Source: Alphaproteobacteria bacterium (GTDB taxonomy: Bacteria; Pseudomonadota; Alphaproteobacteria; Ferrovibrionales; Ferrovibrionaceae). Taken from it: 64,000 nt of DNA. Each line of letters opens with the position of its first letter. The first letter of the stretch is position 1. Position numbers and translations under genes: made by a program. Where the stretch lies: positions 124,001-188,000 of the forward strand of contig JAFKFH010000017.1 in the NCBI GenBank assembly GCA_017307375.1, given 5' to 3'. The notes under the pieces were generated by a model. The model did not search any database. It was not told where the DNA came from and saw nothing but the letters and a program-made list of their open reading frames with translations. This document shows, piece by piece, positions 8,682 through 17,518 of the stretch.

Positions 8682-10226
8682 TCATTCCGGCCAGTAGCGG
8701 CGCTTCAGGTCGCGTTTCAACAGCTTGCCCGCATCGCTGCGCGGCAAGTGGTCGACGAAGTCGACCGAACGCGGACATTTGATCGGGCTGAGCCGGTCGC
8801 GGCAGTAGGCCACCAGCGCGCGCGCCAGCGCCTCGCCGGCCGAATCCGGATCACGCGGCTGGACCACAGCCTTGACCTCTTCGCCGAACTCGTCATGCGG
8901 CACGCCGATCACCGCGACATCGGCCACGGCAGGATGCCCAACCAGGATGTTCTCCGCTTCCTGCGGGTAGATGTTGACGCCGCCCGAGATGATCAGGTTC
9001 GACTGCCTGTCGGTCAGGTAGAGATAACCGTCGGCATCGCGATAGCCGATATCGCCCAGTGTCGCCCAGCCGTTGGGATGACGGCTGGCCGCGGTCTTTT
9101 CCGGTTCGTTGAAATATTCGAAGCGCCGGCCGTTGCCGAGATAGATCAGCCCGGGCTGGTAGGGCGCGCACTCGGCGCCGCTATCGTCGATGATGTGCAT
9201 CTCGCATTCGCTGGACGGGCGGCCGACCGAGCCCTTGTGGTCCAGCCATTCCTGCGGCGTGATCACGGTCTGGCCGATGCCCTCGGTGCCGCCGTACATT
9301 TCGTAGATCACGGGACCCCACCAGTCGATCATCGCCTGCTTGACCGATACCGGACAGGGTGCCGCGCCGTGCAGCGCACAGGCCATCGACGACAGGTCGG
9401 CGGCCTGCCGCACCGCATCGGGCAGGTTCAGCATGCGGATGAACATCGTCGGCACGAAAAAGCCATGCGTGGCGCGATACCGACCGATCGCCTGCAGCAC
9501 CGCCGCGGCATCGAAGCGGGCGAAACCGACGACGGTGCCGCCCATGCGCTGGGTATGCATCATGAAGCGCAGCGGCGCGACATGGTAGAACGGGCCGGGG
9601 TTGAGATGGACGGTGCGATCGGACAGGTCATATTGGGCCAGCAGCATCGCATGGCGGGCCGGCGGCACGGTCGGCGGCACCTCGGCCAGCGCCACCCTCA
9701 CGCCCTTGGGCCGCCCGGTCGTGCCGGAGGAATAGAGCATGGAGGAGCCGCGGCGGCGGCCTGCAGGCCGGATATCGGCCTCGGCTGCGATCGCCTCCTC
9801 GTATGATTGGAACGGCGTGGTCGCACCATCGATCATCAGGGCGACCGGCGGACGCGCCAGCAGCGCCAGCGCCTCGCCCGCGATGGCGGCCAGCGCGGCC
9901 GAGGTGATCAAGACCCGCGCCTGGGAATTCTCGACGATATAGGCGGCATCGACCGCGTTGCTCTGCCGGCTGATGCAGACGTAGTAGAGGCCGGCATTTT
10001 TCGCCGCCCAGCACAGTTCGGGATAGCGCACCTGGTTTTCCAAGAGAAAGGCGACCGTATCGCCCTCGCCCAGCCCCAGCCGATCGAACAGGGCCGACAG
10101 CCGGTTGGCCCGCGACATCATCTCGCCGTAAGTGACCACCGCGCCGGTATCGGCGATGATCAGCGCCGGCTTGTCGGGTGTGCGTTCCGCTTGTGTCCAG
10201 GGATGCTCGATCCTGGCCGCTTCCAT
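8682..10226 (-). CDS. AMP-forming acyl-CoA ligase (class I adenylate-forming)
   Basis: Ligase of 514 residues that would activate a carboxylic acid to its CoA ester with ATP in the cytoplasm. The ATG at 10226 follows GGGGAAGAAACG. Motifs are MLYSSGTTGRPKG near residue 165 (phosphate-binding), YEMYGGTEGIG (A5), GDIGYRDADGYLYLTDR (A7) and the C-terminal PRSDAGKLLKRDL with the catalytic Lys. It is clearly paralogous to the ligase at 12,416-13,954, sharing AMIDWWGP and ISGGVNIYPQE-type stretches. It is the first gene of an operon with a crotonase, divergent from another crotonase across a strong dyad. Similar ligases act on bulky acids such as steroid or bile acids, but the substrate here is unknown. 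Confidence 0.92.
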   Translation of the reverse strand: MEAARIEHPWTQAERTPDKPALIIADTGAVVTYGEMMSRANRLSALFDRLGLGEGDTVAFLLENQVRYPELCWAAKNAGLYYVCISRQSNAVDAAYIVENSQARVLITSAALAAIAGEALALLARPPVALMIDGATTPFQSYEEAIAAEADIRPAGRRRGSSMLYSSGTTGRPKGVRVALAEVPPTVPPARHAMLLAQYDLSDRTVHLNPGPFYHVAPLRFMMHTQRMGGTVVGFARFDAAAVLQAIGRYRATHGFFVPTMFIRMLNLPDAVRQAADLSSMACALHGAAPCPVSVKQAMIDWWGPVIYEMYGGTEGIGQTVITPQEWLDHKGSVGRPSSECEMHIIDDSGAECAPYQPGLIYLGNGRRFEYFNEPEKTAASRHPNGWATLGDIGYRDADGYLYLTDRQSNLIISGGVNIYPQEAENILVGHPAVADVAVIGVPHDEFGEEVKAVVQPRDPDSAGEALARALVAYCRDRLSPIKCPRSVDFVDHLPRSDAGKLLKRDLKRRYWPE

Positions 10227-10269
10227 CGTTTCTTCCCCGTCCCGCTTTTTAGTATGCTTCAATAAGGTA

Positions 10270-10292
10270 TTGATACACACTTATTGTGTCAA
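10270..10292. promoter_or_regulatory. Shared dyad operator, site A (TTGATACA-N7-TGTGTCAA)
   Basis: A near-perfect 8-base inverted repeat in the 87-base gap between the ligase (start 10226) and the crotonase (start 10314). On the minus strand it contains TTGACA, a 17-base spacer and TACCTT, so an operator would overlap a sigma70-type promoter. The same arms and spacing recur at 28,987-29,009. The MarR protein encoded at 15,313-15,864 is the nearest candidate binder. Confidence 0.6.
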
Positions 10293-10313
10293 CGTATCCC
10301 GAGAGGACAAGCG

Positions 10314-11105
10314 ATGACCGATAGTACCGACCAGCCACCCGTGCTGGTGACCCGGCCTGCCCCACATGTGGCGTTGGTGACGCTGAACCGGCCGGCCGCG
10401 CGCAATGCGGTCGATGCCGGCCTCGCCGCCGGGCTGGAACAGGCGGTGCGCGAGACCGAGGGCGACCGCGACATCCGCGCCGTCGTGCTGACCGGCGCCG
10501 GCGACAAGGCCTTCTGCGCGGGCGCCGACCTGAAGGCCGTGGCGGCCGACGGCGGACGGGGATTGTTCCGCGGGACTTTCGGCTTCGCCGGCATCACCGA
10601 TGCGCCGCGCGCCAAGGCCTGGATCGCCGCCGTCAATGGCGTGGCGCTGGCCGGCGGCCTCGAAATCGCCTTGTCCTGCGACATGATCGTCGCGGCCGCG
10701 GGGGCGAGCTTCGGCCTGCCGGAAGTCAAGCGCGGCCTGGTCGCCGGGGCCGGCGGCATCTACCGGCTGCCGCGCCGCCTGCCGCGTGCCGTGGCACTCG
10801 AGCTGATCGCGACCGGCGACACGCTGGACGCGGCCCGCGCCCATGCGCTGGGCCTGGTGAACCTGCTGGTGCCGGTCGACCAGCTGCTTGACGAGGCCCT
10901 GGGCCTGGCCGGCCGGATCGCCGCCAATGCGCCGGTGGCGGTACGCGAGTCGCTGGCCATCGCCCGCCAGGCCGGCGACCTCACCGATACCGAGCTCGGC
11001 GCCCTCGCCCGCGAGGCGCTCGCACGCATCCGCCGGACTGAGGATTACCGCGAGGGCCCCCGCGCCTTCGTCGAGAAGCGCGCGGCCCGCTGGACCGGTG
11101 CGTGA
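10314..11105 (+). CDS. Enoyl-CoA hydratase (crotonase)
   Basis: Protein of 263 residues; the start at 10314 has GAGAGGACAAGCG in front. Unlike the two preceding crotonases it keeps both hydratase glutamates, in AGGLEIALSCD and SFGLPEVKRGLV, together with the oxyanion-hole segment AFCAGADLKA. A true (S)-specific enoyl-CoA hydratase activity is therefore likely. It is transcribed alone to the right from the divergent operator region and ends at a long GC-rich hairpin. Confidence 0.92.
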   Translation: MTDSTDQPPVLVTRPAPHVALVTLNRPAARNAVDAGLAAGLEQAVRETEGDRDIRAVVLTGAGDKAFCAGADLKAVAADGGRGLFRGTFGFAGITDAPRAKAWIAAVNGVALAGGLEIALSCDMIVAAAGASFGLPEVKRGLVAGAGGIYRLPRRLPRAVALELIATGDTLDAARAHALGLVNLLVPVDQLLDEALGLAGRIAANAPVAVRESLAIARQAGDLTDTELGALAREALARIRRTEDYREGPRAFVEKRAARWTGA

Positions 11106-11113
11106 ACGATCGA

Positions 11114-11154
11114 CCGGGGCAGGCGCCGACCCGAGATGAAGGCGCCTGCCCCGG
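11114..11154. terminator. Bidirectional GC-rich hairpin
   Basis: A perfect 14-base stem (CCGGGGCAGGCGCC with GGCGCCTGCCCCGG) and a 13-base loop lie between the convergent crotonase and LivK-like genes. There is no clear T-run on either side. Confidence 0.7.
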
Positions 11155-11167
11155 GATCCGGCGCCGA

Positions 11168-12385
11168 CTATTTGACGTCGACGCCGACCGGATCGCCGAA
11201 CACCGCCCAGCGTTCGCCGTCGAAGCGGGCAAGGCGGAAGGTCTGGATCGGATAGAAATCGCTGGCCGAGGTATTCAGCGTGATGCCCGGCAGCAGCAGC
11301 GGCAGGGCCAGACGGTCGATCGAGGCGGCCTGGCGCATGATATTGGCCCGCGTCAGGTCATCGCCCGCCCGGCGCAGCACGTCGGCCATGGTCTGGGCCA
11401 TGCTGTAGCCTGTGATGTAGAACTCGTTGGCCAAGCTGATGTCGGGATTGTACTTGGCCATCCATGCCCGCCATTCCTTGACGCCGGGATCGTCGGCCCA
11501 CTGGTCCTGATAGGCATCCTTGCGGAAGGTGGTCGAGATCAGGCCGCGGGCATTCTCGAGCCCGGCGGGCCGCAGCACCACGTCGACATTGATCGCCGGG
11601 CTGATCAGGATGCGCATGCCCTGCCAGCCTAGCTCGGCCGAGCGCCGCACCGCCTGGGTCGCCGCCCGACCGACGGCTGCCATGACCAGCACGTTGGCGC
11701 CGCTGGCCTTCAACTGGGCGATTTCGGAATCGATGCTCGGCGCCGACGGCTCGTAGCCCAGCTCGGCCACGATCGTTTTCGCCGCGGCGTCGCCGAAGCC
11801 GTGGCGCAGGCCATCGCGATAATCCTTGCCGAAATCGTCGTTCTGGTAGAGCAGCGCCACCTTCGCGTCGGGCATCTGCTGCCGGATGTAGCGGGCATAG
11901 ATATCGGCTTCGCTGGCATAATCGGGGTACCAGCCCATGGTCCAGGGGAAGCGCTTCGGGTCGCCCCATTTCGACGCGCCGCTCTGGATGAACAATTGCG
12001 GTACCTGCTTGGCATTCAGGTACTTGTGGACGGCGGTCGCCGTGGCGGTACCCGACATGCCGAAGATCAGCAGCACCTGTTCATGCTCGACCAGGCGGCG
12101 GACCGCCTCGACCGTCTTGGGTGGGGCGTACGCATCGTCGATCGAGACGAAGTCGATCTTGCGGCCGTTGATGCCGCCGTCGTCGTTGATCTTGCGGAAA
12201 TAGGCGGCCATCGCCTGCGCCGCGGCGCTGTAGGCCGAGACCGGCCCGCTATAGGGCGCAGTATTGCCGATGCGGATCGTCGTGTCCGACGCACCGGGAT
12301 CGTATTTCTTCTGGGCCAGGGTCGTATCCGGCAGCAAGGCTGCGACCAGGGCAGCCGTCACCAGCAAACGTCGGGACAGACGCAT
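11168..12385 (-). CDS. LivK-type ABC transporter substrate-binding protein
   Basis: Periplasmic binding protein of 405 residues with a signal peptide (two Arg, then VTAALVAALLPDTTLA, cleavage near residue 24). The mature part begins with IRIGNTAPYSGPVSAYSAAA, the usual start of branched-chain-amino-acid-type receptors, and contains NDDGGINGRKIDFVSIDDAY. It is the last gene of a leftward trio: LivK-like, acyl-CoA ligase, this gene. No permease lies beside it; the nearest LivHMGF set is at 24,324-27,728. In catabolic islands such receptors often bind aromatic or other carboxylates rather than amino acids. A GGGAGGGAAAC site supports the start. Confidence 0.93.
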   Translation of the reverse strand: MRLSRRLLVTAALVAALLPDTTLAQKKYDPGASDTTIRIGNTAPYSGPVSAYSAAAQAMAAYFRKINDDGGINGRKIDFVSIDDAYAPPKTVEAVRRLVEHEQVLLIFGMSGTATATAVHKYLNAKQVPQLFIQSGASKWGDPKRFPWTMGWYPDYASEADIYARYIRQQMPDAKVALLYQNDDFGKDYRDGLRHGFGDAAAKTIVAELGYEPSAPSIDSEIAQLKASGANVLVMAAVGRAATQAVRRSAELGWQGMRILISPAINVDVVLRPAGLENARGLISTTFRKDAYQDQWADDPGVKEWRAWMAKYNPDISLANEFYITGYSMAQTMADVLRRAGDDLTRANIMRQAASIDRLALPLLLPGITLNTSASDFYPIQTFRLARFDGERWAVFGDPVGVDVK

Positions 12386-12415
12386 GTTTCCCTCCCCCGT
12401 ATTGTCGCTCCGCCG

Positions 12416-13954
12416 TCAGGATGTCTTGCGCAATTCCCGCCGCAAGAGCTTGCCGGCCGCCGAACGCGGCAACTCGTCGACGATGCGGAATTCGCGGGGC
12501 TGCTTGATCCGCCCCAGCCGGTCCCGGCAGAAGGCAGCCAGTTCCTCACACAGCCGCACGGGATCGCGCCGCGCCGCGGCGGTCGCGACCACGAAGGCTA
12601 CGGGACGTTCGCCGAAATCGGCATCCGGCAGGCCGACCACGCCGCATTCAGCTACGCCGGGCGCCTCGATCAGCGCGTTTTCGATTTCCTGCGGATAGAC
12701 GTTTACGCCGCCCGAAATGATCGTGTCGTCCAACCGGTCGGCGATGAACAGGTAACCCTGGTCGTCGACATAGCCGACGTCGCCGAAGGTCTGGTAGCCC
12801 TGCGGCGAGGTGCGTGTCGCGGTCTTCTCGGGCTCGCCAAAGTAGGTGAAGGCGGGAATGCCGGAAAAGAAGATAGTGCCAGTCTCCCCGGTCGCAAGTT
12901 CGTGACCGGTTTCGTCCAGGATATGCAACACGCCCTTGCGCGCCCGCCCGACCGAGCCCGGCCGCTCCAGCCATTCCTGGCTGCTGATCTCGCATAAGCC
13001 GACGCTTTCCGAACCGGCATAGTATTCACGCAGGATCGGCCCCCACCAATCGATCATCGCGCGCTTGACTACGGGCGGACAGGGGGCGGCGGCATGCAGC
13101 GCCACGCGGTGGGCTGGCGCCCGATGCCCCGCGCGGCGCTCGGCCGGCAGGTTCAGCAGGCGTTGCAGCATGGTCGGCACCCACTGCGAATGGGTGATAC
13201 GCTCGCGTTCCAGCAGGTCCAGGGCGAGGCTGGCGTCGAACTTGTCCATCACCACGGCGCAGCCGCCGGCGGCGAGCGTCGCCAGCGAGAAGCGCAGCGG
13301 GGCGGCGTGATACAGCGGGGCCGGCGACAGGTAGCGCATGTCCGGATCGAAATCGAAAAGCTGGAGAAGGTCGCGGGCGAAGGGCGGTGGGCCGCTGCCG
13401 ACCGCCTCGGCCGTCGGCAGTGGCCGCCAGATGCCCTTGGGTGCCCCCGTCGTGCCCGACGAGTACAGCATCAGCGCGCCAGGCGATTCATCGCCGGCCG
13501 GCGTCGCCGGCAGCGCGGCAAGTTCGGGTTCCAGGGCGCGGAAACCCGGGATGGCACCACCCAGGGCATACAGCACCGGTCCGTCTGGGCCCAGCCCGGC
13601 GGCCAAGCCCGCCAGCGCCTGGCTGACTCGCTGGTCGGCCAGTACCATGCGGGCTTGGCAATTCACGATGACATAGGCGATCTCGCGTCCCGAGAAGGCG
13701 TGCGAGATCGGGGTCAAATACAGCCCCGCCCGGTAGGCGGCCCAGACCGCGGCCAGAATCGCCGGGCCGTTGCCCAGAACCACAGCAAGGTGATCGCCCC
13801 GCACCAGCCCGTGGCGGCGGAAGAGATGGACGAAGCGATTGGCCATCGCCTCCATCTCGCCATAGCTTGTCACCGTGCCGTCGACGAACTGGACCGCCGG
13901 GCGGGCCGGTTCACGGGTGGCCCAGTCACGCAAGCCGAACTGCATCATCCCCAT
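12416..13954 (-). CDS. AMP-forming acyl-CoA ligase
   Basis: Ligase of 512 residues. The ATG at 13954 is chosen because GGAGG lies 12 bases before it, inside the end of the upstream binding-protein gene. Motifs are MLYSSGTTGAPKG near residue 161, REYYAGSESVG, GDVGYVDDQGYLFIADR and PRSAAGKLLRREL with the catalytic Lys. It is a close paralogue of the ligase at 8,682-10,226, including AMIDWWGPILREYY. Lying between two LivK-type receptor genes, it most likely activates the acid those receptors deliver. Confidence 0.92.
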   Translation of the reverse strand: MGMMQFGLRDWATREPARPAVQFVDGTVTSYGEMEAMANRFVHLFRRHGLVRGDHLAVVLGNGPAILAAVWAAYRAGLYLTPISHAFSGREIAYVIVNCQARMVLADQRVSQALAGLAAGLGPDGPVLYALGGAIPGFRALEPELAALPATPAGDESPGALMLYSSGTTGAPKGIWRPLPTAEAVGSGPPPFARDLLQLFDFDPDMRYLSPAPLYHAAPLRFSLATLAAGGCAVVMDKFDASLALDLLERERITHSQWVPTMLQRLLNLPAERRAGHRAPAHRVALHAAAPCPPVVKRAMIDWWGPILREYYAGSESVGLCEISSQEWLERPGSVGRARKGVLHILDETGHELATGETGTIFFSGIPAFTYFGEPEKTATRTSPQGYQTFGDVGYVDDQGYLFIADRLDDTIISGGVNVYPQEIENALIEAPGVAECGVVGLPDADFGERPVAFVVATAAARRDPVRLCEELAAFCRDRLGRIKQPREFRIVDELPRSAAGKLLRRELRKTS

Positions 13955-13961
13955 GGTATCG

Positions 13962-15164
13962 TCAACCTCCGATCGGGGCGCCGACAGGCTCCCACTGCTT
14001 GCCGTCAAACCGCTGCATCTGGAACGTCTTCACCGGATCGTAGTCGGTCGGGGTGATGGTGAACTTGATGCCGGACAGGAACATCGGCGGCACCATGTCG
14101 ATCTTCTGCGCCTGGCGCAGCACGTTCTCCCGCGACAGGTCCTGACCGGCGTTCTGCAGTACCCAGACCAGCATGTAGCAATGGGCGAACGAATAGACGT
14201 TGGCCATGTCGTCGGGATTGCCCTGCGGGAAGTATTTCGCCATCCACGCCTTGTAGGCGATGAAATCGGCATCGTTGGCCCAGCGCTTGTCGCCGGGATC
14301 CTTGACGACGGCCGTGGTGATCAAGCCTTCGGCGTTCTGCAGGCCCGCTGGCGCCAGCACCACCGGAATCGAGGAGGCGGCCCAGCTGATCAGCGTGGTC
14401 GGCTTCCAGCCGATCTCGCCCATCTTGCGGATCGCCTGGGCGGTATGCTTGGCCAGCGACCCCAGCACCACCACGTCGACGCCACGCGACCGCAACGCCA
14501 GGATCTGGGAATCGACGGTCGGATCGCTCAGCTCGTAGCTCAGCATCACCAGCTTGTCGGCGGCGGCGCCGAGCCCTTCGCGCAGGCCGTCGACATAATC
14601 CTTGCCGAAATCGTCATGTTGGTAGAGCAGGCCGATCTTGGCGCCGGGCTTGGTGTCGAGGATATAGCGGGCGAAGATCTTGGCCTCGCTGCGATTGTTG
14701 GGCAGGCCCTGGATGGTCCAGGGGAAGGTCTTCGGGTCGTTGAACTTCGAGGCGCCCGAATTGATCAGCATCTGCGGCGTCTGCCGGCCGTTCAGGTATT
14801 TCTGCACCGACGAGTTCGCGGCCGTGCCCAGCATGTTGAACATCAGCAGGACCTGGTCCTGCTCGACCAGCTTGCGGGTCTGTTCCACCGTCTTGGCTGG
14901 CGAGAACATGTCATCGGCAACGATCAGGTTTAGCTTGCGCCCGTTGACACCGCCCTGGTCGTTGACCATGGCGAAATAAGCCGCGTTGGCCGCGGCCATC
15001 GTGCCGTAGGCCGATGCCGGACCGCTGAGCGGGGCGGTCTGTCCGATGCGGATTTCCTTGTCGGTGGTGCCCGGCGCCTGGGCGAATGCCCGGGCCTGGA
15101 CGAATGCCGTACCGCCGACGGCCAGTGCCGTCGACAGCACGAGGGCTGCAAGCCGCTCGCGCAT
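13962..15164 (-). CDS. LivK-type ABC transporter substrate-binding protein
   Basis: Periplasmic receptor of 400 residues with a signal peptide ending near AFAQA (residue 28). The ATG at 15164 follows GGGAGGAAAAAACC. The mature protein has EIRIGQTAPLSGPASAYG and NDQGGVNGRKLNLIVADD, the conserved LivK opening. It is paralogous to the receptors at 11,168 and 29,022. It is the promoter-proximal gene of the trio and sits 149 bases downstream of the MarR gene, with a dyad element in that gap. A transporter partner is not adjacent. Confidence 0.93.
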   Translation of the reverse strand: MRERLAALVLSTALAVGGTAFVQARAFAQAPGTTDKEIRIGQTAPLSGPASAYGTMAAANAAYFAMVNDQGGVNGRKLNLIVADDMFSPAKTVEQTRKLVEQDQVLLMFNMLGTAANSSVQKYLNGRQTPQMLINSGASKFNDPKTFPWTIQGLPNNRSEAKIFARYILDTKPGAKIGLLYQHDDFGKDYVDGLREGLGAAADKLVMLSYELSDPTVDSQILALRSRGVDVVVLGSLAKHTAQAIRKMGEIGWKPTTLISWAASSIPVVLAPAGLQNAEGLITTAVVKDPGDKRWANDADFIAYKAWMAKYFPQGNPDDMANVYSFAHCYMLVWVLQNAGQDLSRENVLRQAQKIDMVPPMFLSGIKFTITPTDYDPVKTFQMQRFDGKQWEPVGAPIGG

Positions 15165-15267
15165 GGTTTTTTCCTCCCGTGACCCGCCGGCGGCCTGTCG
15201 GGCCACCGGCGTGGCGGCGTTTGCCGCTACCGTTTTTGCCTACGCCGATCGTTTCGGTCGCGGGATA

Positions 15268-15297
15268 ATGGTATGTATCAATACGATATTGATCAAG
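15268..15297. promoter_or_regulatory. Shared dyad operator/promoter, site B
   Basis: Read on the minus strand, towards the LivK-like gene, this stretch has TTGATC, a 17-base spacer and TACCAT. It contains GTATTGATACATACCAT, a 17-base string found identically at 28,984-29,000. The perfect palindrome TTGATCAA is at 15,289-15,296. It lies between the MarR gene and the operon it probably controls. Confidence 0.6.
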
Positions 15298-15312
15298 CGC
15301 TTTCGCGATGAA

Positions 15313-15864
15313 TCAATCAATGTCGTCGGAATTTGCCATCTCCATGCGAGCCAAAGAATGCTTTACCAGTTCCAGCAGACGGACCAGCTCGTTGCGGGCA
15401 TCCTCGTCCAACTCGCGCAGCACGATCTCGTTGTAGCTGCGCTCGGCTGCCTGCATCTTGCTCATGATCTCGCGCGCCTTCTTGGTCATGAAGATGCACT
15501 TGGCCCGCCGATCGATCGGATGCGGCCGCCGTTCGATCAGCCCGCTGACCTCCAGCCGGTCGACTACGGTGCCGAGGCTGGCCTTGCCGACGTCGAGCAT
15601 GGTTGCAAGCTGGACCTGCATCATCCCGTCATGGCGCGACAGGTGAGCTATTACCCACCACTGGGCGCGGGTTATCCCGAGCGGCTTCATGAACTCGTCG
15701 AACGCGCGGCGGCGCATGCGCGAGACGTCGTGGATCAGGAAACCGAGACGCAGGTCGCGGTTGCGCTGGTCGGCTGGGGTTCGGGGCAGCGGGGCCAAGC
15801 CTTGCGCCGCGGCGGGGGCCGCCTGGTCGGGCGTCGTCGCCCGGGTTTTCGCCTTTGCGCTCAT
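15313..15864 (-). CDS. MarR-family transcriptional regulator
   Basis: Regulator of 183 residues when started at the ATG 15864 (MSAKAKTRATT); a longer frame upstream has no family similarity and would cover the promoter gap. Winged helix-turn-helix features are ITRAQWWVIAHLSRHDGMMQ, LATMLDVGKASLGTVVDRLE (recognition helix) and the wing SGLIERRPHPIDRRAK. MarR proteins usually bind short palindromes and are released by aromatic or acyl-CoA ligands. A 10-base palindrome lies just upstream (15,880-15,889), consistent with autoregulation. The shared GTATTGATACA dyads of this island are candidate targets, which is inference. Confidence 0.92.
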   Translation of the reverse strand: MSAKAKTRATTPDQAAPAAAQGLAPLPRTPADQRNRDLRLGFLIHDVSRMRRRAFDEFMKPLGITRAQWWVIAHLSRHDGMMQVQLATMLDVGKASLGTVVDRLEVSGLIERRPHPIDRRAKCIFMTKKAREIMSKMQAAERSYNEIVLRELDEDARNELVRLLELVKHSLARMEMANSDDID

Positions 15865-15879
15865 ATCGTCTGCTTTGCT

Positions 15880-15889
15880 ATCATATGAT
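15880..15889. promoter_or_regulatory. Palindrome ATCATATGAT upstream of the MarR gene
   Basis: A perfect 10-base palindrome 16 bases upstream of the MarR start, inside the 55-base gap to the acyl-CoA ligase gene. This is a likely place for an autoregulatory operator. It differs in sequence from the GTATTGATACA dyads. Confidence 0.4.
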
Positions 15890-15919
15890 GCGCGATCTTG
15901 TTCGATCCGGCCACGCCCG

Positions 15920-17518
15920 TCAAGGTCGAGGCGTGGTAAACAGCTTGCGCACCTCGCCCCGCTGGATCTTGCCCGAAGCGGTGCGCGGCAATGCCTCGAC
16001 GAAGGCGATCTCGCGCGGCAGCTTGTAGCCTGCGATCCAGGCCCGCGTCTCCGCAATAATTCCGGCCGCATCGGCCTGCTGACCGGGTCGCAACTCGACC
16101 ACGCCGACGACTTTCTCGCCCCATTTGTCGTCCTTCACGCCGATGACGGCCGCGTCGTAGACCGCGGGATGGCGGCGCAGCGCCTCCTCGACCTCGACCG
16201 GATAGACGTTTTCGCCGCCCGAGACGATCATGTCCTTGATCCGGTCGGTCAGGAACAGAAAGCCGTCTTCGTCAATGTAGCCGCCGTCGCCGGTGCGGTA
16301 CCAGCCATCGACCAGCACCTCAGCCGTCGCCTCGGGCAGCCCCCAATAACCGACCATGGCCGTCGGGCTGTGGATGTAGATCTCACCAGGCTGGCGCGGC
16401 GCCAGCAGCCGGCCGGCAAAGTCGCGGATCTCCAGCACCATACCGGGATAGGCCGTGCCGACCGAGGCCAGCCGGTCCGGCCGCGCCGGATCGTGGAACT
16501 CGGGGCTGAGGAATGTGGTCGCCCCGGTCGCCTCGGTCATGCCGTAGAACTGGCCGAATTCGCAGCCGAAGGTCGCCATGGCGTCGCGCAGCAGCCCCTC
16601 GCCCATCGGCGCCGCGCCGTAATAGATCGCGCGCAGTTTCGGCAGCCCCCGCCCCCGGGCGCGCACCCCGTCGACCAGCATGCGGATCACCGTCGGCACG
16701 ATGAAGATGCGCGCTACGCCGTGCCGTTCGGACAACTCCAGCACGCTGTCAGGCGACGGGTCGGCGGTCAGCACGCAGGTACAGCCGCGCACGATCCCCA
16801 TCAGCACCCAGGACAGGCCGCCGACATGGAAGTTCGGCATCGGTGACAGGATGACATCGTCGCCCCCGAACGAGGCGAAACCTGGGTTGACCAGCTCGGC
16901 TTGGCGCGCGAACGACCAAGCGCGGTGGTCCAGCAGCACGCCCTTGGGCCGCCCCGTGGTGCCGCTGGTGTACATCTGGAAGATGACGGCATCGAGATCG
17001 AAGGTGGCGGGCGCGGCCGCGCCCGCCTCGCCGTCGCCGAGCATCCGGCGCAGGCCTCCCTCGCCCTCGATCGAGTGCAGCTGCAACGGCGTCTCCAGCG
17101 CGCCGCGGGCCCGCAGGGCCGTGTCCATGAAATCAGCGTCGGCAAACAGCAGGCGCGATCCGCTGTCCTGCAGCATGTAGGCGATCTCGGGCGCGGTGCA
17201 GCGCCAGTTCAGCGGCACCAGCACCACACCCGCCTCGATACAGCCGAACATCACCGGGAAGAACAGATCGCTGTTGCGGCCGAGATAGGCGATGCGGTCG
17301 CCCGGCGCGATGCCCCATTCGGCCAGCAGCCGAGCGAAGCGGCGCGACATCAGATCGAGATCGGCATAGGTGATCACCGTCTCGCCGCAGATGAGCGCCG
17401 GTTTTTCCGGCCGCAGGGCGGCATGTTGGCGCGGATAGGCGCCGACGGCCAGCATGCTGGCGACGTCCCCAGGAGACGGCCCGGTCGAGCGCGCCACGGC
17501 CGCCTCAGAAATTGACAT
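15920..17518 (-). CDS. AMP-forming acyl-CoA ligase (long/medium-chain FadD type)
   Basis: Ligase of 532 residues starting at ATG 17518, which overlaps the end of the beta-keto-acid cleavage enzyme gene by 14 bases. Motifs are YTSGTTGRPKG near residue 181, GQFYGMTEATGA, YRTGDGGYIDEDGFLFLTDR and PRTASGKIQRGEV with the catalytic Lys. It is more distant from the other two ligases of the island. It is the last gene of the leftward operon starting at 22,344, just upstream of the MarR gene. Its role is presumably activation of a pathway acid or of a released side-chain acid. Confidence 0.92.
   Translation of the reverse strand: MSISEAAVARSTGPSPGDVASMLAVGAYPRQHAALRPEKPALICGETVITYADLDLMSRRFARLLAEWGIAPGDRIAYLGRNSDLFFPVMFGCIEAGVVLVPLNWRCTAPEIAYMLQDSGSRLLFADADFMDTALRARGALETPLQLHSIEGEGGLRRMLGDGEAGAAAPATFDLDAVIFQMYTSGTTGRPKGVLLDHRAWSFARQAELVNPGFASFGGDDVILSPMPNFHVGGLSWVLMGIVRGCTCVLTADPSPDSVLELSERHGVARIFIVPTVIRMLVDGVRARGRGLPKLRAIYYGAAPMGEGLLRDAMATFGCEFGQFYGMTEATGATTFLSPEFHDPARPDRLASVGTAYPGMVLEIRDFAGRLLAPRQPGEIYIHSPTAMVGYWGLPEATAEVLVDGWYRTGDGGYIDEDGFLFLTDRIKDMIVSGGENVYPVEVEEALRRHPAVYDAAVIGVKDDKWGEKVVGVVELRPGQQADAAGIIAETRAWIAGYKLPREIAFVEALPRTASGKIQRGEVRKLFTTPRP

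Noticed and set aside
15865-16071. An N-terminal extension of the MarR protein
   Set aside because: The extra residues have no family similarity and would cover the gap with a palindrome; ATG 15,864 gives a normal MarR length.
12416-17518. Possible nonribosomal peptide synthetase adenylation modules
   Set aside because: The adenylate-forming proteins end normally after the catalytic Lys and have no carrier or condensation domains; they are stand-alone CoA ligases.
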